A stretch of DNA of 64,000 nt from Aquarana catesbeiana (lineage: Eukaryota > Chordata > Amphibia > Anura > Ranidae). A program made the translations under genes and the position numbers. Where the stretch lies: positions 178,151,419 through 178,215,418 of the forward strand of contig NC_133335.1 of assembly GCF_042186555.1 (NCBI RefSeq). Reading direction: 5' to 3'. The notes under the pieces were generated by a model. It was given only the letters and a program-made list of their open reading frames with translations, did no database searches and was not told where the DNA came from. Positions 1 to 11,436 of this stretch are shown here, piece after piece (positions within the stretch are counted from its first letter, which is position 1; every line of letters starts with the position of its first letter).

Positions 1-864
1 AGTGGTAAAAGGAAAATATATAGGTATACATTACACATAAGTAATATTCCATTAAAATAAGTTATTAATATATTGTCCATGACTATTGCTGGGTTTGAGA
101 GGTCTCTTTTTTGAAATGTTGGAAAAAATTGAAAAGAATAAAATATTTTCCAATGAGGGGATAAGGGCCAGTTGCAAATAAAGTTACCCACACAACATTT
201 CTTCATGGGCACCAGCTTCCTTACTCTGATAAAGAAAGAACCTTCTTTAAATGTACGTTACCCTACCTGGTCTGTACTTTTAAATTACAAACCTATCAAC
301 ATATTATGAAAGGAGTATTGGAACTGCCATTGCTGGTCTCCTTCTGCAAAATTTCAGTTTCCTGGCTGTGCCTAGCTTCAGTACTTTTGGATCACAAACC
401 TGGCACAAGCATGCTATCAATAAATGTCAGAAAAGTGTTGGTACTTGTTATACTATATCTATATTTGATTTGTGTCAGAGACTCAGAAAACATTAAAGCT
501 AAAGCATCAGCATGACAGTTTGGGAAACTACCATTCACAAAAAGAGTGGTTGGAGATAGAAGCCTATGGATTTATTTTATGACAGGTTTATTATAATAAA
601 CAAGCTTTCCCCCCTTCCTTTGTCCTCAATGGTATTTTGCTTCAAACTGTTATAAGCTAGCCTTTGTGGATTTGTCTTAGAGAGTCTTAGGGCCACTATT
701 ACACTCACCTGTTCCTGCCAGGTCTTCCTCTTTGTATATAAATGCCAGCTTCCTGCTTGCTCCGGTGTTGCAGCCAATCACAAAGGTGACACTTTCTTGA
801 GGGGCCAATGTGCAGGTTAGTTGGTGTTGGAACAACAGGTCCACATGTTAGTAGCTGGACCCCC

Positions 865-907
<43 letters not shown>

Positions 908-1159
908 CTATTCATCTCTCCAGTGATCCCCAGGGCCTCTAAGCTTTGCTTCTGTGGCCCAAACATTGCTCAGTGCCACTTGTCTCTCCAGTGATCCTCA
1001 AGTGCTTTAACCTGCATCCAGCCTTGTGATCCCTGTGCATTAGAAATTGTACCTTGTGCCTGTATCCCTGAGCCTCTGACTCTGTGATCCTTGTGTTCCC
1101 CAGTCTGCCTCCTGCTCCACTAACTCTGTGTATCCCTACCAGCATCCGATCTCCATTCA
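1..1159. other. Intergenic DNA without recognised genes
   Basis: I see no gene, RNA gene or clearly recognisable transposon here. All reading frames are short and lack familiar motifs. The only structured part is a CA dinucleotide tract. The stretch from about 900 to 1160 has loosely repeated 'ctccagtgatcc' phrases, and similar wording resumes after 6253, which fits this being one host sequence interrupted by the insertion at 1168-6245. Confidence 0.5.
867..905. repeat. (CA)n microsatellite
   Basis: About 19 uninterrupted CA dinucleotides follow a run of C. This is a simple microsatellite; open frames across it are artefacts of the repeat. Confidence 0.95.
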
Positions 1160-1559
1160 TGACTGTGCAGTGGTGCCTCCAGCTTTCATATTTAGGGGGG
1201 GCACATGGGGGGACAGGGACAAAAGTAGGGGGGCCAATTATAAAACGCAATATACAGAGGCGTAACTAGAACCTTCAGGGCCCCGGTGCAAGAAACCATG
1301 ATGGGCCCCCCTTCCATCCGAGCCCTGGGCTTCCAATTTTGGGAGGGTATCCATGGACATCCTCCCAAAACCGTGTTTCCCACATGACCCCTGGGACATG
1401 CATCCAGCGCAATCACATCGGCCCTTTACCATGTGATCAGCTGATCACATGTAAACAGACTGGTTATCCACAGACCTTTCCTCACACGCTGTGTTTGTGT
1501 TAGGAAAGGACTGCCATTAACTGTCAAGAATGTCAGTAAAATTGTTTACACTGATAATC

Positions 1560-2700
1560 AGTGCCCCAATCATCAGTGCCATCTATCAGTGCCCATCAGT
1601 GCCGCCTATCAGTGCCCATTACTTCCACCTACAAGTGTTACCTATCAGTGCTCATTAATGCTGCCTATTAGTGCCCATCAATTCTGCCATCAGCACCACC
1701 TATCAGTGCTCATTAATGCAACCTAACTGCGTCCATCAGTGCCACCTATCAGTACTCTTCAATTCTGCCCATCAAAGCCCATCAATACTGCCTGAGTTCT
1801 GCCTATCAGTGTTCCTCAGTGCCCATCAGTACCACCTATCAGTGCCCATCAATGCCACCTATCAGTGCAGCCTATCAGTGCACATTAGTGCCTCCTATCA
1901 GTGCTGCCTATCAGTGCTCATCAATGTGGCCTATCAGTGCTCATCAGTGCCTCCTATCAGTGCTCATCAGTGCCTCCTATCAGTGCCCATCAGTGCCTCC
2001 TATCAGTGCCCATAAATGCCTTCTATCAGTGCTGATCAGTGCCTTCTACCAGTGCTCATCAGTGCCGTCTATCAGTGCTCATCAGTGTCTTCTATCAGTG
2101 CCCATCAGTGCCTTCTATCAGTGCTCATCAGTGCCCATCAGTGCCTTCTATCAGTGCTCATCAGTGCCTTCTATCAGTGCTCATCAGTGCCCATCAGTGC
2201 CTTCTATCAGTGCTCATCAGTGCCGTCTATCAGTGCTCACCAGTGCCTTCTATCAGTGCTCATCAGTGCCTTCTACCAGTGCTCATCAGTGCCGTCTATC
2301 AGTGCTCATCAGTGCCTTCTATCAGTGCCCATCACTGCCTTCTATTAGTGCTCATCAGTGCCTTCTATCAGTGCCCATCAGTGCCTTCTATTAGTGCTCA
2401 TCAGTGCCCATCAGTGCCTTCTATTAGTGCTCATCAGTGCTCATCAGTGCCTTCTATCAGTGCTCATCAGTGCCTTCTATCAGTGCTCATCAGTGCCTCC
2501 TATCAGTGCTCATCAGTGCCGTCTATCAGTGCTCATCAGTGCCTTCTATTAGTGCTCATCAGTGCCTTCTATCAGTGCTCATCAGTGCCGTCTATCAGTG
2601 CTCATCAGTGCCATCTATCAGTGCTCATCAGTGCCTTCTATCAGTGCTCATCAGTGCCTTCTATTAGTGCTCATCAGTGCCTTCTATTAATTTCTATCAG
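1560..2700. repeat. 23-bp minisatellite array
   Basis: Tandem copies of a 23-bp unit (two similar halves, TCAGTGCTCA and TCAGTGCCTTCTA) fill about 1.1 kb, with the left part more diverged than the right. Because 23 is not a multiple of three and the unit contains no stop, long open frames appear in all three plus-strand frames with a 23-residue protein repeat. These are not genes. A related but separate block lies at 3330-3655. Confidence 0.95.
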
Positions 2701-2728
2701 TGCTGTCTGCCTTCTCAGGACAGCACAA

Positions 2729-3075
2729 CTCTGAGCGGAGATCGTGTGTCATAGATTAATAGCACAGAGAGACTCAGGTGGCATTAATGTTCTATTTGTC
2801 AGTCCTCTCTGGCACAGATGAGAGAGGACACACAGCTGATCTCACGGCTCCCCCTTCTCCCCCCTCCCCTCTCCTCTGTGCTCCGCGGGCAGTCTAGTGT
2901 GAAGCTAAGGAGCTCACATTTCCCACGGAGCACACAGGAGAGGGGAGGGGAGAGAAGGGGGAGCCGTGAGATCAGCTGTGTGTCCTCTCTCATCTGTGCC
3001 AGAGAGGACTGACAAATAGAATATTAATGCCGACGGAGTCTCTCTGTGCTATTAATCTATGATCTCCGCTCAGAG
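2729..3075. repeat. Foldback (long imperfect palindrome)
   Basis: Arms at about 2729-2890 and 2926-3075 are near-perfect reverse complements around a short loop. Both strands therefore encode the same short peptide start, which confirms the symmetry. The arms share the motif CAGATGAGAGAGGACACA with the foldback at 5790-6035, so the two hairpins are related. Confidence 0.9.
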
Positions 3076-3329
3076 TCGTGTGTGAAGATCAACCCCGCTG
3101 GGCCCCCCCACAGTGGCGGAATGCCAGGCCCAGTCGCAACTGCGACTGTTGCGACCCTGGTAATTCTGCCACTGGCAATATATATATATATATATATTTT
3201 TTTTTTTTCCCAAGAATAGAATGCACTCCAGATGTCTTGTTAGCAAGAGAGATGTTAGCCGAAGATTGCAGCTGCAGCCACTTAGATTTAAAGAGTGTAA
3301 TTGTTCTATTGATGTTGGGCTAACATACA

Positions 3330-3655
3330 TGCTCATCAATGGCGCTTACCAGTGCAGCTTATCAGTGCCCTTTAATGCCCATTGATGCTGCCTATTAGTG
3401 CTCAATGCCCATCAGTGCCGCCTATCAGTGCTCATCAATGCAGACTATCAGTGCCCATCAGTGCAACATATCAGTGCTCATCAATGCCACCTATCAATCA
3501 GTGCCTCCTCATCAGTGTCGCCTATCAGTGCTCACAAATGCAGCCTATCAGCGCCCATCAATGCTGCCCATCAGTGCTCATCAATCCCACCTATCAGTTT
3601 CCCTCTATTGCCTCCTATCAGTGCCCATTAGTGCCTCCTATCAGTGCCCATTAGG
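3330..3655. repeat. Second minisatellite block, CATCAGTGCC type
   Basis: About 14 degenerate copies of a unit containing CCTATCAGTGCTCATCAATG are present. It is the same family of repeat as 1560-2700, but lies outside the right end of the nested hAT element and inside the outer one. It could mean that the outer element had its own array before the nested insertion. Confidence 0.85.
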
Positions 3656-4352
3656 GCATGAAGAGAACACCCGACAGTGGGAGTGGCCTAAGAGAAATAG
3701 GTTAAATAGAATCTGATAAATGTGCATAGAAACTAAAGTGCTTAGTGGTAATTCACTAAAATATTTAAAAAATGATAATAACATGGAGAAAACAGCACAC
3801 TGCAGTGTGAATAAACAAACACTTAGAGAAATACCTAAATATTAAATAGATGTGCTAATTCATGCTGATTTCATGCTGTGCAAAATGAATTAAAGTGCTG
3901 AGTGCAAACCAAGTGATACATACATAACTAGAATAAGTGAATAAAGTTGAAGCCATCAGATTAAATTCATTTATGCATTACGAACAAAAGCGGATCTCCT
4001 GACGGCTATTAGCCACCATTTCATTGTTCCTCCACCAAAAATAAAGTGATGTGCAATAAAACAAAAGTTCATCTGGATATTTGAGATCTTTACACCCACT
4101 TTGGTGCACCGCCACCACCACTACTGTGAGCATACAGGGCGCTACCAGAGGCTGCAGCCACAATACATAGGCCCAAACACACTTCATTGTAATCCGGCAG
4201 CACAATCCCACTCTGACTGGCTCCAAATGAATAACCTGCATTGCAATTTTCAAAGGCTTGCCAACTGACATCATCACATCGTAGCTGCAGTCATAATATA
4301 TGCATAAAAGATAAAATCTACCATAGTGCATAAACCCTTTCAAAGATTTTTT

Positions 4353-4383
4353 ATTTGAAAGTGCAAGTATTGCACTTTCAAAT
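4353..4383. repeat. Perfect short palindrome
   Basis: Two 14-bp arms (ATTTGAAAGTGCAA and its reverse complement) flank a 3-bp centre. It may be a transposon end or a stable hairpin; nothing nearby settles which. Confidence 0.6.
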
Positions 4384-5084
4384 TTCAGTACAACAAATGG
4401 TCACTGCCCTCACCTATAACTGGCCTTTGCATCAAGGAGCACATGGAAGGGCAACGCATGCAAAACAAAACCAAAGACATTCCCAGATCAACTTATTGAC
4501 CAGCCTGCAACCAACCAAATGATCCTGTCTAACAGTGTGCGTTTTGTTGATTGCTAAATGTTGATTGCTCTTCAGAGGGCAAAACTAGTGTGCATGAGCC
4601 AAAAGGGTTAAGGATGGAGCTAGCAGAGACGGGAAAGGGACAGAACACATAGACCTGATGGATTCCTTTCTTCCTGTCACAGAAGTCTCTGTAATAAACA
4701 TGATTTTTGCTGATATAAATCAATGTATGAGGTCTGTGTGTTCTGTCTTCTGATGTGGGGATCTAACAGCCTGATAATTACAACATATATAATTTATAAG
4801 AGTATGTTTTCCCCTTGTAATGCCCCCTTATGGAGAACACTGCCTGCACTAAACCTCACACCTATCACTCTGCAAGCTGCTGCTCATCCTTCTTCTCCCC
4901 TCCATGAAGAATACATAAAAAGAGACTCACATGGGAGTTAGAAAGTTGAGGGGCCTGGCTTCTTTTTCCTCTGGAGCTGCCTGAAATCAAAACACGGCGG
5001 CAGGGGAAGTGGGAGGGGTTGTAGCACAGGCACAGCTTGATTGGATAATACTGATCAGGTGCTTTAAAGGATCCCTCCCTCCTA

Positions 5085-5540
5085 AGGGTCGGTTCACACT
5101 GGGGCGACTTGGGATCCGACTTGTACGCCCTCAAGTCGCCCCAAGTCGCCCCAAGTCGCTTTGTATTTAGATTAACATGGTAGGCAATGGGAGCGTCTTA
5201 ATTGACACTACTGAAGTCGCTCCGACTTCAGAAAAGGTTCCTGTACTACTTCTATCCGACTTGTAGGCGACTTGTACCCATTCAACTCAATGTAAGTCGC
5301 CTGCAAGTCGGATCTCTCTGTAAAGTCAAGCGACTTTGCAGAGAAAACCCCTCCCTCCCCCCCTCCCTCCCAGAGAGGTGATTGGCCACAGGCAAAGTCA
5401 CCTGTCATGGAGGCGACTTCAAGTCGCCTCGTAATTTGCCGAAGTCGCGCTGAAGTCGCGCTAAAGTCACGCTGAAGCCGCGTTGAAGTCGCGGTACAAA
5501 GTCGCGCTAAAGTCGTGTTGCCCATGTGTGAACCGACCCT
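5085..5540. mobile_element. TA-flanked MITE
   Basis: The ends are inverted repeats starting AGGGTCGGTTCACAC. TA dinucleotides flank both sides (5083-5084 and 5541-5542), compatible with a TA target duplication as in Tc1/mariner-type MITEs. The 456-bp interior has no coding capacity and is rich in the heptamer AAGTCGC in both orientations, so the whole element can fold on itself. Confidence 0.75.
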
Positions 5541-5789
5541 TATGCTGCACGGGGCACAGGAATGAGATCCTCTAGCCCTGCAGCTAACTTGCTGTTTGCG
5601 ATCTCCATACACACAGGGGCGGGCTGAGGGGCGGGGAGTGAGTGTCACTGGTAGCAGCACACCCAGGCTACAGTAAATATCTTCCTGAGGCAGCTGCCGA
5701 TGGGGGTGCTATATGTGAAATTATGGGGGAGTTAAAGCACCCACCTGGCACCACCCCTGTATCAGTGTTCCCAACAGCTCAGAGCCTCA

Positions 5790-6035
5790 GAGCCGGCATT
5801 GACAAGTTCTCTCTCCCCTCCTTCCTCTCTCGCACAGAATGATGAGAGAGGAGACACAGCCGATCTGCTCCTTCTCCCCTCTCCTGTGTGTGTACCATGG
5901 GAAGTGTGTGCTCATTGGCTTCACACTTGACTTCCCTCGAAGCATACACAAGAGGGGAGAAGGAGAAGATCGGCTGTGTCTCCTCTCTCATCATTCCAGA
6001 GAGGAAGGAGGGCAGAGAACTATCAATGCCAGCTC
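5790..6035. repeat. Foldback hairpin
   Basis: Arms at about 5790-5898 and 5930-6035 are reverse complements with few mismatches. The sequence is related to the foldback at 2729-3075. It lies just inside the right end of the outer hAT-like element. Confidence 0.85.
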
Positions 6036-7059
6036 TGACATCACTGGTTGCTAGATGCGAGGCGGCTCTAGTAGCCAGTGGCTGGGAGTAGACTCAGGAG
6101 ATGGAGGAGGAGCCAGAGCCAGCAATACGGCGTCTCAGTCTAAACCTGTCCCCTGCATTCCCAGTGTCCATTTTTTTTATTGGGGGGCACAATATAATGT
6201 TGGGGGGGCCATGGCCCCCTCTGGCCCCCCCTAGTGACGCCACTGTGACTGTGTCTCCCTGTTCACTCCAGTCAGCTACCTGATCCTCTGCACCAGCTTT
6301 ATTTCTTGTGTTTTCCAGTGAGCCTCTCATTACCAGCACCTGTGCACCCAAAGTTTTCCCCCACTATGTGGTTCTCCAACACTCATACTAGTTTGGACTG
6401 TGTACCCTACAGACTTCTGATACAAGCATCTCAGAACTGCAATGATTCTGATAGGAACTTAGCTGCATATCTGCTCTCAGTAAATGCCTGCTCAGGGAAG
6501 TCAGAGGGCCACAACCTGGATGTTGACTGCTGTCAATCCCATCTCCTCTTACAGGAACTCTAGTAAAGTCAAGGTTGCTCCTTAGGTTCTGTGATTTGGC
6601 CCTTCTTAGGGGTCCCCTTGTCACTGTATGTGCAGACACACTGGGTTTGTCTTTTGGTGCCAACAGGTACCAGGCTTCTCCAAGACTCCTCACAGTTCTC
6701 TGTGACTGCTCAATAGCCACTGCCACTACTTAGCTGTAAAAGTAATTTCTGGTAAGCCGGCCTGCATGGAAAGAGGCATCTTGCTGGCATCCATACTATT
6801 AAATAATGGATATAATTTAATTTGGCTTTTTACTAATTGGATTTACACAGCATGCACTTTGAAGATTTGGTTCTCTGCAACGCCCCCCCCCCCCCCTCCC
6901 CATTCTTTTTGGAAAAATTGCTTTAGCACTATTGAATTGGATGGGAATAATTTGTAAGCTACAGTGTTCAAGCATTGACACAGCATCTTAGCTGGAATGA
7001 GGTTTGGGCTAAGTTTTCAACAGCCCCAGTATGTTTGCTGTGCGTTTAAGGTAATTTCC

Positions 7060-7760
7060 CTGGTGGTAGGTGAATCTCCATCCCAGACTAAAGTATTGAA
7101 ACAGATTTTCCGTGTGTTTGACTTTAGCCTTTCATCTTAGTCATCAGTCCTTAGTCTTAACCAACTTCTTGTTGCCCGCTCTTGAGAAGCATCCTCAAAT
7201 CATGATACTACCATCACCCTTGCTTCATCATGGGTAAGGTTTTTTCTAGTTGATAAGTAGTGTTGGCTTTCTACCATACATAGGGGGTCTATTTATAAAT
7301 GTTTTCTAACATTTTTCACACAACTTCCCAATTGAATTCAATTAGAAAATGTGTAAATCGTAGGTAAAAGTTGCATAGATTTTGTTTGAAATTATTTTAA
7401 ATAGACCTCATAATGTTTTGCTCTAAGGCCAAATTTTGGCTTCGTCATACCAAAAAACCTTCATTCTACATCTTTTTTGTGTCTCTCACTTGCCGTATGG
7501 CAAACATCAAATGATTAGATGTGTTTTCAACAGTGACTTTTTTCTCGTTGGTCTTATATAAAGCCCAGTGTTCAGGGTTTACTCTTTCCACAAATGGTTT
7601 CTCCTAACTTATTTGTGGATCTCTGCAGCTCATGTAGAGTTACCATTAACTTCTTGAGTTTTTCTCTGAGTAAGCCCCTTAGTTTTCTTAGGCTGCCTTA
7701 TCTAGACAGAGTATCAGTTATATTTTACTAATTTCATTTATAATATAAGATATGAGTGCC
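7060..7760 (-). pseudogene. Old Tc1-like transposase relic
   Basis: The sequence resembles the antisense of a Tc1/mariner transposase of a family different from copies A to D, for example around 7195-7260 and 7420-7690, but every frame carries stops and indels. I infer it from nucleotide-level resemblance to common Tc1 elements, not from an intact motif. It is interrupted by a 128-bp MITE at 7283-7410. Boundaries are approximate. Confidence 0.4.
7283..7410. mobile_element. Small TA-flanked MITE
   Basis: Inverted ends (GGGGGTCTATTTA on the left; TGAGGTCTATTTA on the opposite strand at the right) bound a 128-bp AT-rich insert. TA lies on each side (7281-7282 and 7411-7412). It is inserted in the Tc1 relic. 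Confidence 0.6.
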
Positions 7761-8329
7761 CTATTAGCTGATCATATTTTTGCTTCTCTGAACATTTATT
7801 CCAGACTTCTTTTAATGGCTCTTTGATTTTCACAATGTCTTTTGTATATTAATGCTCTTTATTAAAAGTCAGCAGCCACACTTTTTGTAGCTGCTGACTT
7901 TTAAATGGGTGGAACTCAGCTCTAAATACATATAATACATATACAATAACAGAAGTTCTGTACAAATCCTTACGCCAAAAGTTTTGCAAGTTGAGAAGTT
8001 TTGTATTTTTTTGGTCCTCGCATAGATAATAAGCAAAATTTTTATTTAATTAAGCACTTAATTAAGCACAAGTCTGTTCACCTGCATGCATATTAATGAT
8101 GTTATTATGATACTTAATGGAGAACCGCACTCACAGAAAAAATTAGGCTTAATTACCATTAAAAGAAAAGTGTGAACTTGCCTTGTCAGTATTCTTTGTT
8201 GTGTACATAGAGGCAGTAACTGGGTATTTTTATATCTTGGTAAAGAAATCCCACTAAAACTATTGTTAGCCAGCCTAATCAAAATATTGTTGTGAATACA
8301 TTTAACATGGATACAAATCCTAACCAGAT

Positions 8330-9164
8330 GACATGTACCCAAATAAAATTGATGTCCTTTTTTTCTCACAAATAGAGCTTTCTTTTGGTGGAATTTGATC
8401 ACCTCTGCATTTTTTTATTTTTTGTGCTATAAACAAAAAAAGAGCGATAATTAAAAGAAAAAAAAAAAACAAACAATATTTTTTACTTTTTGCTATAATA
8501 CATATCTAATAAAAAAATTGAAAAAAAAATCAGATTTCTTCATCAATTTAGGCCCATATGTATTCTGCTACATATTTTTGGTAAACAAATCCCAGTAAGT
8601 GTATATTGATTGGTTTAGGCAAAAGTAATAGCATCTACAAATGATGGGATATTTTTAAGGAATTACATTTTTTAAATTATTTTTTTTACTAGTAATGGCA
8701 GCGATCAGGAGCTTTTGGGGACCAGTGACACTAATACAGTGATCAGTGCTAAAATTATGCACTGTTACTGTACTAATGACACTGACAGGGAAGGGGTTAA
8801 CACCAGGGGCGATCAATGGGTTAAGTGTGTCCATAGGGGGTGCTTACTAACTGTGTGGGGGTTGCTCTGACTGGGGGAACACAGAGATCTGTGTTCCTGC
8901 TTAGCTGGAACACAAGATCTCTATGTTCTCCCCTGTCAGAACAGCAATCTGCCTTATTTACATAGACAGATTGCCGTTCTGCCTCTATAGGGAATGATTG
9001 CGGGTGGCCGGCAGACATCATGTCCGCCGGACCCGCTGCTTGGCTCCCCCTCTGTCCAATCAGCGCACGCACGCCCCCAGAGGCTACAGCATGAAGCGAC
9101 GTACAGGTACGTAGTTTCACGCAGCCGTGCCACCTTGCCGCAGTAAATGTCCGGAATTGGTTAA
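8330..9164. mobile_element. TTAA-type non-autonomous element, 5'-incomplete
   Basis: The first part (about 8355-8450) matches the internal part of the element at 18011-20356, including the phrase CACAAATAGAGCTTTC. The right end reads GGAATTGGTTAA, and TTAA at 9161-9164 could be the boundary. TTAA target sites are typical of piggyBac elements. There is no transposase. The left end is missing or unrecognisable. Confidence 0.45.
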
Positions 9165-9627
9165 AATCAGGTCTGGTATGGGTTTGTAGGGGTTACACCA
9201 CACCATTTGTTCTTTTTTGCATGAGGCCCCCTTTTAAAATATATACCAGACATGATTCATTTACATTCAGCTAGTAGGATGAGAAATAAGGCTCAAGGTG
9301 AGAGCCTTTCAGAAGCGCATTGTGTTGACAGTTGGCTTGTTTATTTTTCAGGGGGGTCGTGAGCATTGTTCATTATAATTTCAATGGATCTATATCTCTG
9401 GATGATGTAACTGATGATGTTTGTATCAAATAATTTTTGTATATTTACTTTGTATTTACAGCTCACAAAAGTGAGTACACCACTCACATTTTTGTAATAT
9501 TTTATTATATTAGTGTCAATTTGCTGTCTCCTTAAAATAACTCAACCCACAGCCATTAATGTCTAAACCCCTGACAACAAAAGTGACTACACCCCTAAGT
9601 GAAAATGTCCAAATTGGGCCCAAAATG

Positions 9628-11436
9628 TCAATATTTTGTGTGTCCACCATTATTTTACAGCACTGCCTTAACCCTCTTGGACACGGAGTTCACCAGAGCT
9701 TCACAGGTTGCCGCTGGAGTCCTCTTCCACTCCTCCATGAAGACTTCACGGAGCTGGTGGATGTTAGAGACCTTGCGCTCCTCCACCTTCTATTTGAGGA
9801 TGCCCCACAGATGTTCAATAGGGTTTAGGTCTGGAGTCATGCTTGGCCAGTCCATCATCTTTACCCTCAGCTTCTTTAGCAAGGCAGTGGTCATCTTGGA
9901 GGTGTGTTTGGGGTCATTATCATGCTGGAATACTGCCCTGTACCCCAGTCTCCGAAGGGAGGTGATCAAGCTCTGCTTCACTATGTCACAGTACACTTTG
10001 GCATTCATCCTTCCCTCAATGAACTGTAGCTCCCCAGTGCCAGAAGCACTCATGCAGCTCCAGACCATGACACTCCCACCACCATGCTTGACTGTAGTCA
10101 AGACAAACTTGTCTTTGTACTCCTCACTTGGTTGCCATACACACACTTGACACCATCTGAATCAAATAAGTTTATCTTGATCTCATCAGACCACAGGACA
10201 TGGTTTCAGTAATCCATGTCTTTAGTCTGCTTGTGTTCAAACTGTTTGCGGGCTTTCTTGTGCATCAACTTTAGAAGAGGCTTCCTTCTGGAACGACATG
10301 CAGACCAATTTGATGCAGTGTGCGGCGTATGGCTGAGCACTGACAGGCTGACCCCCCACCACTCCAAACTCTGCAGCAATGCTGGCACTCATATTTATAT
10401 TTATCAAAGACAACCTGTCAGGAAAGGATCCATCCGCTGGTAAGATATATCGTTTGGCATGCAGTACTGGGGTCCACCAGCAGGTGTCTCCTGGCAGTGT
10501 TGAACTGTCAGGAGAATATTTCCTTGCTGGTGTCATTTCATCTTTTGGCCGCAGTACTGACGTCCACCAGCGGATGGATCCTGGCAGTATGGAGCAGACA
10601 ACACTCCCTGCACTCAGGTGTGACTTGAAGTCAATCATAGCCAGTCCTATAAATACCCGGCAAGCCCTCATATGCTTGCCTTGGTATCTCTCTCCTTGAG
10701 CCCTGACCTTGTTCGCCTGTTACCCGATCCTGAGCCTGTATCTGACCTTGTGCCCGAGCTTATCCTGACCCGATCCCTTCTGTGTTCCTGTACCCTTCAG
10801 CCCGATCCATCCCCTCTCTGTCCTGTTGGTTCCCTGTCCCTCATTTACTGATCTTCCTGTGTATGACCTTGGCTTGGCTAACGTTCATGCTTCTGGTATA
10901 TCCCTTGTCCTGCTGACCTGCCGTGTATGACCCTGGCCTGGCGTACATCTGTGATTCCGGTACTGCCCCTTGCTGTATATATTGTTGTTGTTGGTGGGTT
11001 TGTTGGGTTGGTTGTTCACTGTTTGTATTTTCTAATTATCACCTATTTTAATAAATATCACTATTCACTTACATGTGTTTTGGGTTATCTCTGTGCAGTC
11101 CACACAGTCTGGTCTACTAGTCTCCTGAACACTGCCAGGAGACACCTGCTGGTCGACCCCAGTACTGCATGCCAAATGATATATCTTACCAGCGGATGGA
11201 TCCTTTCCTGACACAACCTCTGGATATGACGGTGAGGACGTGCACTCAACTTCTTTGGTCGACCATGGGCGAGGCCTGTTCTGAGTGGAATCTGTCCTGT
11301 TAAACCACTGTCTGGTCACCATGCTGCAGCTCAGTTTCAGGGTCTTGGCAATCTTCTTATAGCCTAGGCCATCTTTATGTAGAGCAACAATTCTTTTTTT
11401 CAGATCCTCAGAGAGTTCTTTGCCATGAGGTGCCAT
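9628..11436 (-). pseudogene. Tc1 transposase pseudogene (copy A)
   Basis: A Tc1 transposase of about 340 residues cuts and pastes the element at TA sites. The start is the ATG at 11434-11436, giving an N-terminal helix-turn-helix region (MAPHGKELSEDLKKRI). The catalytic domain is seen from about 10146 downward: WSCMSASGTGELQF, then FQHDNDPKHTSK with the second catalytic aspartate, then DLNPIEHLWGILK with the third catalytic residue, E. The gene is dead: a premature stop lies at 9790-9792, another near 9660, there are indels in the DNA-binding half, and a 798-bp insertion splits it at 10411-11218. Confidence 0.9.
10416..11213. mobile_element. 798-bp insertion, TG...CA ends, 5-bp target duplication
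   Basis: The element begins TGTCAGGAAAGGATCC and its other end is the reverse complement, with about 90 bp of nearly perfect terminal inverted repeat. CAACC is duplicated at 10411-10415 and 11214-11218. Tc1 copy D has the uninterrupted site near 34124, so the boundaries are firm. There is no open frame of note. The interior (10690-10960) repeats phrases such as 'cctgacctt', and AATAAA occurs near 11050. It could be a solo LTR (TG...CA, 5-bp duplication, polyadenylation signal) or a DNA-transposon MITE, which the long inverted repeats favour. Confidence 0.8.

Larger units (their letters stand above)
1255..3174. mobile_element. hAT-like satellite-carrying element, nested
   Basis: The left end begins CAGAGGCGTAACTAG and the right end, on the other strand, begins CAGTGGCAGAATTA. 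A perfect 8-bp direct repeat GCAATATA flanks it at 1247-1254 and 3175-3182, as expected of hAT transposition. Inside, in order, are a short terminal block, a 23-bp minisatellite, a large foldback hairpin, and a 63-bp terminal block (3112-3174) that is itself a small inverted repeat starting CAGTGGCGGAA. The same plan recurs at 55613-57759 with a different satellite. There is no transposase, so mobility would need a hAT transposase supplied elsewhere. Confidence 0.85.
1168..6245. mobile_element. hAT-like non-autonomous element (outer)
   Basis: The left end begins CAGTGGTGCC and the right end, read on the other strand, begins CAGTGGCGTC. The element is flanked by a perfect 8-bp direct repeat, TGACTGTG, at 1160-1167 and 6246-6253. 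An 8-bp target duplication and CAG-type termini are the known signature of hAT transposons. No hAT transposase frame is visible, so it is non-autonomous. It is interrupted by a second hAT-like element at 1255-3174 and contains a TA-flanked MITE at 5085-5540 and a foldback at 5790-6035. The subterminal regions are rich in G and C runs. The stretch 3660-5084 contains no gene I can recognise. Confidence 0.75.

Noticed and set aside
1560..2700. CRISPR array
   Set aside because: The units are contiguous with no unique spacers, and the genome is a vertebrate's.
1671..2734. Long plus-strand open frames of up to 231 codons
   Set aside because: They lie entirely in the 23-bp minisatellite, appear in all three frames and encode simple repeats.
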